Assembly (NCBI GenBank): GCA_965267435.1
Contig: OZ253960.1
Location: 5,022,001-5,086,000, forward strand
DNA length: 64,000 nt
From: JAWPMT01 sp965267435
GTDB taxonomy: Bacteria; Bacteroidota; Bacteroidia; Cytophagales; Cyclobacteriaceae
Direction: 5' to 3'
The translations under genes were made by a program, and so were the position numbers. The notes beneath the pieces were generated by a model, which was not told the DNA's origin, searched no databases, and was given only the letters and a program-made list of their open reading frames with translations. Within the stretch, counting starts at the first letter, position 1. The number at the start of each line of letters is the position of its first letter. Shown here piece after piece: positions 41,097-49,544 of this stretch.

Positions 41097-43121
41097 TTAA
41101 TCTTCTACTTTTTTCAATACCAATCCGACGCGATTTGGGAGATACACACTTAGGAAATGCTCTCCAAAAATCGAAACACTTGGATAAGTCATCCCATCGT
41201 CCACGCGACCAAACCCTCCAAATGCCTCGGCATCTGTATTGAGGATCACGCGGTAGTTTCCTTTAGAGGGCACACGAAAGCGATAATCAGGGATCGCATT
41301 GCTCGGACTGAAATTCATGGCGAAGATCAGGTTATTGCGCTCGTAGATCATCGTGTGATTTTCCTGATCCATATTGAGCTGCTGGGCTGGCGAGGCAGAA
41401 ACCAGGTGGTTTTCATGGGCTATCTGTACCATGGCGCCGCCAAAGCGATATAGGAACTTGTACCTCAGCTCTTCATTCTCTGCCAGCGACCACTGACGTC
41501 TGGCATAGTGGTAGCTCCAGTTGTTGCCTTCTCTCGGGAAGTCCACCCACTCCGGGTGACCAAATTCATTGCCAATGAAATTCAACCATCCCTCCCCGCC
41601 CAGACTGAGCGTCAGGAGCCGGATCATTTTGTGCAGGGCTATTCCCCGATCGATGATGAGGCTATCATGGTTGACATGCATGTTATCATACATCTCTTTG
41701 TCCATCAGCCAAAATGCAATCGACTTGTCCCCTACCAGCGCCTGGTCATGGGATTCGGCATAAGCGATGGAACGTTCGCCGTACCTACGGTTTGCGAGCA
41801 CCTCCCAGATCTCGTGCACGTTCCACTCGTCGTCCGACTTGTGCTTGAGGATCTTGATCCAATAGTCTGGAATGCCCATGGCCAGTCGAAAGTCAAAGCC
41901 AAGGCCGCCCTCATCGACCGGTCTTCCGAGGCCCGGCATCCCACTCATATCTTCTGCAATAGAAATGGCATGAGGCTTCAATTCTTTCGCCAGCTGATTG
42001 GCAAGCTGAAGGTAGACCAGTACATCCCAGTCGACATCAGCGAAGTACTTGTCATAGTTATCAAAACTCACATGATCGCCATGGTGGAAATACAACATGG
42101 ACGTAACGCCATCATACCGGAACCCATCGAAGTGAAACTCCTCGATCCAATACTTCACGTTGGAAAGCAAGAACCGAAGCACCTCTTCTTTTCCATAATT
42201 GAAGAGCTTCGAATCCCATTGACTGTGAATGCCCTTGCCGCCTGGGTGGAAATACTGATCGTCGCTGCCGTCAAATTCATTCAAACCCTCTGCGAGATTT
42301 TTGACAGCATGTGAATGGACAATGTCCATGATGACGGCGATCCCTGCTTCGTGGGCTTTATTGACGAGGTACTTGAGATCTTCGGGCGTGCCAAATCTGC
42401 TGCTAGGCGCAAAGAAGTTGCTGACATGATAGCCGAAAGACCCATAGTACGGGTGCTCCTGCACCGCCATCATCTGAATGGCATTGTAGCCCTGCTCGGC
42501 GATCTTCGGCAGGACGTTTTCAGCAAACTCCAGGTAAGACCCTACCTTGGCGTCCTCCTGTGCCATACCAATATGGCACTCATAGATATACGGCTCCGTG
42601 TGAGCTTCCTTAGGACTGAAGGCACCATCTGTCCACTTGAAAGGCTTTTTGGGTGCTCGCAGACATCCTGCGAAATCGTGCGTATCAGGATCTTGTACTA
42701 CGTATTTGACATAGGCAGGCAATCGGTCCATGGCAGGCTTATCCGAAACGACGTGGACCTTGAACTTGGAGTCTTCAACGAAACGATCGCTGTACGTCGC
42801 GTCGTCGAGAAATAGCTCCCAAATTCCCTCAGCGCCTTTGACCATGGAATTGGCTTCGCGGTCCCAATTGTTGAAGTCACCCACGAGCGCAAGAGACTTG
42901 GCCTGAGGCGCCCATTCCCGGTACCACCAGCCCTTCTTCTTTTCGTCGTAGTTAAGTCCCAGAAATTTATAGCCATCAGCAAACGCTGATAGTGAGCCAT
43001 ACTTTTCCTCAATTAGCTTTTTCCTATCCTCCTGCCTTTGGATTCGGGCCGCGATCTCCTCTGTGAAAGGCTCCAGCCAGGGATCATTTTTGACCAGTTT
43101 AGGTGTTTCCAACTCCTCCAT
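41097..43121 (-). CDS. glgB: 1,4-alpha-glucan branching enzyme, GH13 family
   Basis: The 674-residue enzyme has an N-terminal CBM48-like domain (WWYREWAPQAKSLALVGDFN near 65-84), a GH13 barrel and a C-terminal beta domain. Catalytic residues are visible: nucleophile D337 (GFRYDGVT), acid/base E390 (SIAEDMSG) and D459 (AESHDQ). It resembles the eukaryote-like GH13_8 group common in Bacteroidota more than the E. coli GH13_9 type. It makes alpha-1,6 branches in glycogen. No other glycogen gene is nearby; the downstream dehydrogenase is probably in the same transcript. Confidence 0.9.
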   Translation of the reverse strand: MEELETPKLVKNDPWLEPFTEEIAARIQRQEDRKKLIEEKYGSLSAFADGYKFLGLNYDEKKKGWWYREWAPQAKSLALVGDFNNWDREANSMVKGAEGIWELFLDDATYSDRFVEDSKFKVHVVSDKPAMDRLPAYVKYVVQDPDTHDFAGCLRAPKKPFKWTDGAFSPKEAHTEPYIYECHIGMAQEDAKVGSYLEFAENVLPKIAEQGYNAIQMMAVQEHPYYGSFGYHVSNFFAPSSRFGTPEDLKYLVNKAHEAGIAVIMDIVHSHAVKNLAEGLNEFDGSDDQYFHPGGKGIHSQWDSKLFNYGKEEVLRFLLSNVKYWIEEFHFDGFRYDGVTSMLYFHHGDHVSFDNYDKYFADVDWDVLVYLQLANQLAKELKPHAISIAEDMSGMPGLGRPVDEGGLGFDFRLAMGIPDYWIKILKHKSDDEWNVHEIWEVLANRRYGERSIAYAESHDQALVGDKSIAFWLMDKEMYDNMHVNHDSLIIDRGIALHKMIRLLTLSLGGEGWLNFIGNEFGHPEWVDFPREGNNWSYHYARRQWSLAENEELRYKFLYRFGGAMVQIAHENHLVSASPAQQLNMDQENHTMIYERNNLIFAMNFSPSNAIPDYRFRVPSKGNYRVILNTDAEAFGGFGRVDDGMTYPSVSIFGEHFLSVYLPNRVGLVLKKVED

Positions 43122-43371
43122 GCGATGTGTTCTTCAGTGATTAGACGCAATTTATCGGAATGATGAGCGGCTACCAAAAGATTAGATTGATATGGCGATT
43201 CCTTTGATATATTTTCAATACCGCCCCACATTTATTGTGACCGGCTCAATTTTGTCATGAGCCTTCCTGCATCCACGTGAATCGCTCCCTTGTGCCCTTT
43301 CACTAAAATCCTCTAATTATTGTAACCTATTCCAGAAACGTCGGTTACCCCGTCGAAAATCAAGAAGGCGA

Positions 43372-43929
43372 GTGGATTCACTATCAGATCATGCCATCAT
43401 GTTGAAGATAAAAGGAGGGGATTTAGAAAAGCTAAATCTGCTCTATCACCGCTATAGCAGGCGGATGTTCGGGTTCTTTTATCGGATGACCAATGATGGC
43501 TCCTCAAGCGAGGATCTTGTTCAGAATGTATTCATGAGGGTGCTGAAGTATCGGCATAGCTATGCCGCTAGCGGCCAGTTCGAAAGTTGGCTTTTCCAGC
43601 TGGCTAGAAATGTCCATCATGATCACTACCGCAAGAACAAAAGATATAGTTGGCAGGAAAATATGACGGATTGGGAGGCATACTTACAGGATTCGACGAA
43701 CGTGGAAACAAGGACACAAAAAGAGGAGGAGCTTGGACTGCTGCATAAGGCACTGGAATCCCTGGCACCAGATAAGAAAGAGCTCATCGAGTTGACTCGG
43801 TTTCAACGGATGAAATATGCCGACATCGCGGGGATGCTCGGGATCAGCGAGAGTGCTGTGAAGGTGAGAGTGCACCGCATATTGAAGGAACTGAGGGAAA
43901 AATATTTGGAACTGGAATTAAGCAACTAA
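43372..43929 (+). CDS. ECF-type RNA polymerase sigma factor
   Basis: The 185-residue protein has region 2 (LYHRYSRRMFGFFYRMTNDG, then EDLVQNVFMRVL) and a region 4 helix-turn-helix (KYADIAGMLGISESAVKVRV). The start is GTG at 43372, preceded by AAGAAGGCG; it fits the expected N-terminus (SLSDHAIMLKI). It is followed 3 bp later by a membrane protein with an anti-sigma arrangement. Two solenoid proteins downstream complete the operon, parallel to the locus at 10.5-12.6 kb. Confidence 0.88.
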   Translation: MDSLSDHAIMLKIKGGDLEKLNLLYHRYSRRMFGFFYRMTNDGSSSEDLVQNVFMRVLKYRHSYAASGQFESWLFQLARNVHHDHYRKNKRYSWQENMTDWEAYLQDSTNVETRTQKEEELGLLHKALESLAPDKKELIELTRFQRMKYADIAGMLGISESAVKVRVHRILKELREKYLELELSN

Positions 43930-43932
43930 GGC

Positions 43933-44730
43933 ATGGAGGTTATCAATGAACAAATCGCCATCGAATGGTGGATGGACTATCTGACCGGGGATCTGACTAG
44001 CGACCGCGAAGAGGTACTACGGAAGTTTCTGCAGGATCATCCAGATGTACGCGCCGAGCTCAATGTTCGTGAGGAGATATGGCAAAAGCTTGAGCAGCTC
44101 GAGGCTCCGGAGCCATCACCCGCTATGGATGCCAAGTTTGAGGCTTCCTTGCAGGGATACCTGGCAGCGAGCAACCAGACCAGGAGGCCGGGCATCACGC
44201 TACCCCAATGGCTTCAGGGCAGCTGGCAGACGGGTCTGGCTTTCATGCTTGTGGGTCTGGTCATCGGGGCACTGGTGATCCCTCGACCTCAGTCGACTGA
44301 GCAAATCAGCGAGCTGTCGCAAGAGGTGATGGAGATGAAGAAGATGATGATGCTGACACTCATTGAGCAGCCAAAAGCACAGGAACGGATAAAGGCGGTG
44401 TCCATGGCCAGTGAATTCAGCAGTGCGGATGAGAAGGTCATCGAAGTACTGTCGACCACCCTCCAGCGAGATGACAATATCAATGTTCGGCTGGCAGCCA
44501 TCGAGTCTCTCCTGAGGTATTGGAAGTTTCCCGAGGCCCGTCAGGCGTTGGTGATGAGCATCGCTAGTCAAGAGTCACCACTGGTACAGGTGGCGATTGC
44601 AGATGCCATGCTCGCCTTGCGCGAAAAGGAAGCCATTGGCGAGTTCCAAAAATTGATAGAAGAACAGCAGCTGGATGATGCCGTCAAGACGAAGATCGAG
44701 ACCACTATTGATCAATTGAAATCTATCTAA
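43933..44730 (+). CDS. Membrane anti-sigma-like protein with HEAT repeats
   Basis: The 265-residue protein has a zinc-finger-less cytoplasmic N-domain (about 1-90, EWWMDYLTGDLTSDREEVLR... typical of anti-sigma N-termini), one span at about 98-116 and a periplasmic alpha-helical part with two or three HEAT-type repeats (NVRLAAIESLLRYW, SPLVQVAIADAMLALRE). HEAT repeats bind proteins, so the periplasmic part may sense the co-encoded solenoid proteins or envelope proteins. Anti-sigma role is inferred from linkage and topology. Confidence 0.7.
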   Translation: MEVINEQIAIEWWMDYLTGDLTSDREEVLRKFLQDHPDVRAELNVREEIWQKLEQLEAPEPSPAMDAKFEASLQGYLAASNQTRRPGITLPQWLQGSWQTGLAFMLVGLVIGALVIPRPQSTEQISELSQEVMEMKKMMMLTLIEQPKAQERIKAVSMASEFSSADEKVIEVLSTTLQRDDNINVRLAAIESLLRYWKFPEARQALVMSIASQESPLVQVAIADAMLALREKEAIGEFQKLIEEQQLDDAVKTKIETTIDQLKSI

Positions 44731-44739
44731 AAACTCAAA

Positions 44740-45594
44740 ATGAAAGTATTAACAACACTATTTGCGGGCTTTTGCGCGATTGGACTGCAGGCCCAAACCG
44801 AGACGGTGGAAATTACGAAGTCGTACACGATTTCTGATCCGACCACATTCCATCTGCAGATCGAGAACATCAACGGTGATGTCACGGTCACCGGCTATGA
44901 CGGCTCGACCGTGGAGCTTGATCTGGAGATCCGTATTTCCGAGAAGCGATCTGGAGGAATGGAAGAGGGCAAACGAGAACTGACACTTGGTGAGTATGAA
45001 TTGGAGGACGGTCTGCTTTTGACGATGGACGCCCCCTGGATCGAGCGCAAGTGGAAAGATGGACGCGTGTACAGTCGCAATTACCATGGGGAAGCCAGGG
45101 ACTACAACTACCGCTATACTTTTCGTGTAAAGGTCCCTTATGATCTGAAAGTGAGTGCCTCTACCGTCAACCGGGGCGACGTACAAGTTGAAGGTGTCAA
45201 AGGCCCTTTGGACGTCCATAATGTCAATGGCCATATCGATGTGCTAGGTGCCCACGACATTAGCTCTGCGGCCACGGTCAATGGTGATATCACCATCCAG
45301 TACAACCGCAACCAGACGATGGATGCTGTTTTTCACACGATCAATGGTGACATCGTCCTGAAGCTGCGCGAGGGCTGGAATGGCGAAGTAACTGCCGAGT
45401 CCATGCAAGGCGACTTCTTTACGGCGTTTGATTTTGACTATCTACCAGCCAAAGTCGAGCGGACAACAGAAGAAGACGACGGTGGGACGGTATACAAAAT
45501 CGGGCAGAAGAACGCCGTGGCCATCGGGTCGGGGCGGGGTCCCAAACTCGAATTCGAGACACTCAACGGAGACATTTATCTTAAAAGAATATAA
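44740..45594 (+). CDS. Secreted DUF4097-like beta-solenoid protein
   Basis: The 284-residue protein has a signal peptide (1-19, ending LQAQ) and repeating turns INGDVTV, VNGHIDV, VNGDITI, INGDIVL and LNGDIYL, each closing a beta-solenoid coil. It starts 9 bp after the HEAT/anti-sigma gene. A Tyr-rich segment (YSRNYHGEARDYNYRYTFRV) interrupts the repeats near 110-130. Function unknown; probably an envelope protein sensed or produced by the sigma pathway. Confidence 0.75.
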   Translation: MKVLTTLFAGFCAIGLQAQTETVEITKSYTISDPTTFHLQIENINGDVTVTGYDGSTVELDLEIRISEKRSGGMEEGKRELTLGEYELEDGLLLTMDAPWIERKWKDGRVYSRNYHGEARDYNYRYTFRVKVPYDLKVSASTVNRGDVQVEGVKGPLDVHNVNGHIDVLGAHDISSAATVNGDITIQYNRNQTMDAVFHTINGDIVLKLREGWNGEVTAESMQGDFFTAFDFDYLPAKVERTTEEDDGGTVYKIGQKNAVAIGSGRGPKLEFETLNGDIYLKRI

Positions 45595-45598
45595 AGAC

Positions 45599-46420
45599 AT
45601 GAATACACATTTGTTTAGAAATACACTATTGCTGCTTCTGACGCTGTCAGTCTTTGGTCTGTCGGCGCAGGATTCAGAAAAGAAGAGATTAGCCATATCG
45701 CTCGCAGACCCTGCCGAGCGGGGTAGACTGGAAGTAAGTCAGATCAATGGCTCCATCACTGTGGAAGGATATGAGGGGGATGAAGTGATCATCGAGGCGG
45801 AGACACCTGCTGTCAAGGACGAAAAGTCAAAGCCGGCACCTCCTGGTATGAAGCGGATTTCTTCGAATCCGGTACGAATGAATGCCCGCCAGGACGACAA
45901 CGTGGTGGAGGTCAGCACGGAATCCTGGAAACGCCGAATGGATCTGGATATCAAAGTGCCGCGCAACTTCGATCTGCAATTGCACACCGTGCATGGTGTG
46001 ATAGAAGTGACCGGCGTCAACGGGGAGCTCGAAATATCCGGTGTAAATGGGGGCATCACCCTCGCTGGGATCGAAGGTTCGGCCGTCTGTAATACTGTGA
46101 ATGGAGGCGTGAATGTCACCATGGTCAAGGTCACACCAGATGTGCCCATGTCCTTCGTGACACTAAATGGTAATGTGGACGTGACACTCCCTGCCTCGGT
46201 GAAAGCCGAAGCCAAAATGCGCTCTGATCAGGGTGAGATCTTTAGCGACTTTGACATGGTGATCTCTACTTCTGAATCGACCGCTAAGCCAGTGCTTGCT
46301 GGATCAGACGAGTACGAAGTGTCGATCAACGAATGGACTATTGGTAAGATCAATGGCGGTGGCATTGAGTACACCTTCAAAAACCTCAATGGAGACATAC
46401 TCATCCGAAAAGGCGGCTGA
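45599..46420 (+). CDS. Secreted DUF4097-like beta-solenoid protein
   Basis: A longer frame starts at 45428 inside the previous gene, but the ATG at 45599 begins a signal peptide (MNTHLFRNTLLLLLTLSVFG, ending LSAQ) and is used; the product has 273 residues. Repeats INGSITV, VHGVIEV, VNGELEI, VNGGITL, VNGGVNV, LNGNVDV and LNGDILI again mark solenoid turns. It is a paralogue of the preceding gene and ends at a clear terminator. Confidence 0.75.
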   Translation: MNTHLFRNTLLLLLTLSVFGLSAQDSEKKRLAISLADPAERGRLEVSQINGSITVEGYEGDEVIIEAETPAVKDEKSKPAPPGMKRISSNPVRMNARQDDNVVEVSTESWKRRMDLDIKVPRNFDLQLHTVHGVIEVTGVNGELEISGVNGGITLAGIEGSAVCNTVNGGVNVTMVKVTPDVPMSFVTLNGNVDVTLPASVKAEAKMRSDQGEIFSDFDMVISTSESTAKPVLAGSDEYEVSINEWTIGKINGGGIEYTFKNLNGDILIRKGG

Positions 46421-46448
46421 GTCATCATACTCAGAGTACTGAATTCAT

Positions 46449-46483
46449 AAGCCCGCTACACGAAAGTGTTGTGGGCTTTTTTT
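46449..46483 (+). terminator. Rho-independent terminator of the second sigma operon
   Basis: AAGCCCGC and GTGGGCTT plus inner ACAC/GTGT around GAAA form a stem followed by seven T. The T tract overlaps the non-ATG upstream extension of the transporter frame. Confidence 0.88.
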
Positions 46484-46556
46484 GCAACAGGGAATACTCA
46501 ATTTGGAGATACCTGCGAATGCCACTAATATTGGGTCTCATCCCACGATACTCACC

Positions 46557-47465
46557 ATGAACGAACTCGATGCGGCGCAGCTCAACTACGACATGGACAA
46601 TATCCTCTATGTCAACATTAGCTTGGCCTTCATCATGTTTGGGGTGGCCCTGGGGCTCACGGTAGAGGCCTTCAAGAATGTCTTATCCCAAAAGCGCCCA
46701 GTGCTCGTCGGGTTGCTGTCTCAATTTCTTGTCCTCCCTTTTCTGACCTTTTTGCTGGTCATGATTTTTCGTCCGATTCCAAGTGTCGCTCTGGGGATGA
46801 TGATGGTCGCGGCTTGCCCGGGCGGCAACATCAGCAACTTCATGTCGTCTTACTCTCGTGGAAATGCAGCGCTCTCTGTCAGCCTGACGGCCGTTTCGTC
46901 GATACTGGCGATCGTGATGACGCCATTGAACTTGTCGCTCTGGGGCTCGATGTACGCGCCTACTGCAGAGATCCTCGCCGTCGTGCGACTAGACATTTTA
47001 GAAGTGTTCAAAACGATCTTACTGATACTCGGAGTGCCCATTGTAGCGGGCATGGCAGTACGCCACTACTTCCCAAAAGTGACGGAGAAACTGCGTCCCG
47101 TCATGACGGTGCTCTCTATTCTCATCTTTGCAGGACTGGTGATTGGGGCGTTTGTGGCCAACTACAGTCTCTTCCTGGAGTACATTCACTATGTGCTCCT
47201 TATAGTTTTCCTGCACAATGCTATCGCCCTTATTTCCGGCTATCAATTGGCCAGTTTGTTTGGCCTGCCAAAGCCCGACCGTCGTTCTTTGTCCATTGAA
47301 ACAGGCATTCAAAATTCGGGATTAGGGCTACTTTTGATCTTTTCGTTTTTCGGGGGCCTGGGAGGTATGGCTATTGTCGCAGGCTGGTGGGGAATATGGC
47401 ACATCATTTCGGGCTTGACGTTGGGTACTTGGTGGCACCGAAGACCGATTGGACAAATAGCATGA
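46557..47465 (+). CDS. Bile acid:sodium symporter family transporter
   Basis: The frame opens at 46482 inside the terminator, so the ATG at 46557 (MNELDAAQLNYDMDNILYVN) is used, giving 302 residues. About nine to ten spans are visible, with the family motif ACPGGNISNFMSSYSRGNAA in the crossed discontinuous helix and EXGIQNSGLG-like ETGIQNSGLG in the second. Members carry organic anions with sodium; the substrate is not readable. The stop overlaps the acyltransferase start (ATGA). Confidence 0.88.
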   Translation: MNELDAAQLNYDMDNILYVNISLAFIMFGVALGLTVEAFKNVLSQKRPVLVGLLSQFLVLPFLTFLLVMIFRPIPSVALGMMMVAACPGGNISNFMSSYSRGNAALSVSLTAVSSILAIVMTPLNLSLWGSMYAPTAEILAVVRLDILEVFKTILLILGVPIVAGMAVRHYFPKVTEKLRPVMTVLSILIFAGLVIGAFVANYSLFLEYIHYVLLIVFLHNAIALISGYQLASLFGLPKPDRRSLSIETGIQNSGLGLLLIFSFFGGLGGMAIVAGWWGIWHIISGLTLGTWWHRRPIGQIA

Positions 47466-48508
47466 AGAAACTCTTTTATTTTTTCATAAAGCGGGCGGCA
47501 CGTATCAGCGAGCTGGCCTTCTTCTCAAAGGTTGAGATCGTAGGTGCTGACCGCATCCCGCGGGGCAAGCCCTTGATTTTCACACCCAATCATCAGAATG
47601 CCTTCCTGGATGCGTTTGTGGTCGGGGGGATATCGCCTGTAGGGATCCATTACCTGACACGGTCCGACGTGTTCAAAAAGCCTTTCCACTGGTTCCTGGA
47701 TGCGCTGCAGATGATGCCCATCTATCGCATACGCGATGGTTTCACACAACTCCATCGCAACGACGGTGTGTTTGAGGCTTGTCGGCAGTTATTCTCTGAA
47801 GACAAGTCTGTACTGATGTTCTCGGAAGGGAATCATGGCGAAGATTACTATCTGCGGCCGTTGAAAAAGGGTACTGCCCGTCTGGCATTCGAGTCGCAGG
47901 AGATACTTGCTGATAAGGAGATCTGGATACAACCTGTGGGCCTTAACTATTTTGATCTTCGGAGACCAGGCCGCAAGATGAGTATCGTCTTTGGAGAACC
48001 GATTCGCATCCAGGACTTCATGGCGTCTTACGCGGAGAATAAGTCGAAGGCGCTGCTGCAGTTCACGCGGTTGCTAGCCGAGCGCATGCGCGCCTGCCTG
48101 TTGATCCCTAACAATGATGAGTATTACGACGCCAGGGTGAGTCATTTGGTGAGGAGCAATGAATCCCTTCGTTTTGAAGAGTTGAAAAAATACCTGGAGG
48201 AGGTGCGCGAACCGCTTCCAGAGCCAAAAAGACGGCCAATACTTAAGGTCATGGGGCAGTTCCTGGGTTTAATCAATTTTCCTCCGCTGCTGGTCATATC
48301 CAAGGTCCTCAGAGACAAGGTCAAAGACGTCGTATTCACATCATCTATCAAATGGGGAATAGGCCTTTTTCTTTTCCCTCTCTGGTGGGTGATTCTATTT
48401 GTGACGTTGGCGCTGATATTCGGAGCGAAGGCTGCCGGCATCGTCACGCTTAGTGCCATTGTACTGTTATTTGTCCGGAGGGATCTCCTCCAACTGGCGA
48501 GGGGCTAA
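47462..48508 (+). CDS. PlsC-type glycerolipid/lysophospholipid acyltransferase
   Basis: The ATG at 47462 overlaps the transporter stop; the 348-residue product starts MKKLFYFFIKRAARISELAF. Motif I is PNHQNAFLDAF (a Bacteroidota HX5D form), motif III is FSEGNHGE (a FxEG-type site) and IQPVGLNYF is motif IV-like. A C-terminal region with two spans (about 280-345) sets it apart from short PlsC enzymes. It would transfer acyl chains to a lysophospholipid or related lipid. The end overlaps the convergent gene by 4 bp. Confidence 0.82.
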   Translation: MKKLFYFFIKRAARISELAFFSKVEIVGADRIPRGKPLIFTPNHQNAFLDAFVVGGISPVGIHYLTRSDVFKKPFHWFLDALQMMPIYRIRDGFTQLHRNDGVFEACRQLFSEDKSVLMFSEGNHGEDYYLRPLKKGTARLAFESQEILADKEIWIQPVGLNYFDLRRPGRKMSIVFGEPIRIQDFMASYAENKSKALLQFTRLLAERMRACLLIPNNDEYYDARVSHLVRSNESLRFEELKKYLEEVREPLPEPKRRPILKVMGQFLGLINFPPLLVISKVLRDKVKDVVFTSSIKWGIGLFLFPLWWVILFVTLALIFGAKAAGIVTLSAIVLLFVRRDLLQLARG

Positions 48509-49356
48509 TCGAGGTCCGAGAGGAATCGCTCACGATCATAGATGAGCCTGCCGTCTGACCCCCATTCTTTGGTGATGATGGGCGTGGATTCGAAGTCGAA
48601 GGGGTTGTCTGGATATCTCACTTCACGTTTGGTAGCCCCACTGGGATAGAACTCTCTCCACAACCCTACGCGATAGTCGAATTTGTAAGTCCCGCGGACT
48701 GCGATCGATCCGCCAGGGTGAAAGGCGTAGTATGTTCCCTCTTTTTCACCGAAGTGCACGGGGATTACTTCACGGACGTTCTCCTTCCTTTCATCGTAGA
48801 AGGAAATAAGTGATTCCTGTGGCCACCCTTTCCAGTAGATTTCCTTTTCCTGAAGTATGTCGTGGGTATTGTAGCGCATCCAGCGACCATGCTTTACACC
48901 CTTGTAGAAGTGTCCTTCTTCTAAGATCTGATCACCCTGCTTTTTGACGTAGTGGCCGTGTAGCACCAGAGCCACATCACGCCGGATCTTCAATGAGTTG
49001 ACGAGTGTCTTTTTCTTGGTGTCGTACCAGTAGAAGTTACGAGTGTATTCCTCTGGTCCTTCGTACACTTTTAAGTAATGAAAGAGCTCCAGGACCTGTT
49101 TCTTACCATAGCCGGTCTTAGTGAACCCGCGCTTGGTCTTAATGCCGAAGAAAACCTTCTTGTCTTTTTTCTTCTTTTTCTTACCAATCAAAGGATCGCG
49201 GACCTCGTCTTCATCTTGCTCGGCATCGATATCTATCGTGAGCGGGGTGTCGTAATCAACTTTGAACAAATCGCCTAGATTTTCCTGGGCATGGCCTTGA
49301 AAGAAAAATAGGCCAAGTATCGCTACGAATAGATACCTAGAGTTGAGCGTTCTCAT
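48505..49356 (-). CDS. Secreted MORN/YwqK-like repeat protein
   Basis: The ATG at 49356 (MRTLNSRYLFVAILGLFFFQ) gives a signal peptide ending GHAQ; longer starts have no signal. The 283-residue product has a Lys-rich linker (KKKKKKDKK near 60) and repeated GxxxxGxWxxY strands (EEGHFYKGVKHGRWMRYN, VGLWREFYPSGATKREV), the MORN/YwqK-type pattern of toxin-antitoxin-named but usually exported proteins. Function unknown. Confidence 0.65.
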   Translation of the reverse strand: MRTLNSRYLFVAILGLFFFQGHAQENLGDLFKVDYDTPLTIDIDAEQDEDEVRDPLIGKKKKKKDKKVFFGIKTKRGFTKTGYGKKQVLELFHYLKVYEGPEEYTRNFYWYDTKKKTLVNSLKIRRDVALVLHGHYVKKQGDQILEEGHFYKGVKHGRWMRYNTHDILQEKEIYWKGWPQESLISFYDERKENVREVIPVHFGEKEGTYYAFHPGGSIAVRGTYKFDYRVGLWREFYPSGATKREVRYPDNPFDFESTPIITKEWGSDGRLIYDRERFLSDLD

Positions 49357-49448
49357 TTCTTTGTGACTAGATCGGTGTCCAAAAAGATAACGATATCTCC
49401 GAAATATATTGCACGAAGGGCTACGGTGAGGGGCGGGCAAAAAAGAAA

Positions 49449-49532
49449 GGTCGTCTCTTGAAGTACTTTCTATGCTATGCGGAGCTTTGCTACTTTGTTT
49501 TCAAGCCAGCATCCGCGACTTCAGAGACGACC
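49449..49532 (-). terminator. Long hairpin with T tract after htpG
   Basis: On the minus strand GGTCGTCTCTGAAGT pairs with ACTTCAAGAGACGACC (one bulge) across a loop of about 53 nt; then TTTCTTTTTT follows. The loop is unusually long for a simple terminator. Confidence 0.6.
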
Positions 49533-49544
49533 CATTCAAATGGC

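Noticed and set aside
46482..46556. Upstream extension of the bile-acid-symporter frame
   Set aside because: It starts inside the T tract of the preceding terminator with TTG; the ATG at 46557 fits the family.
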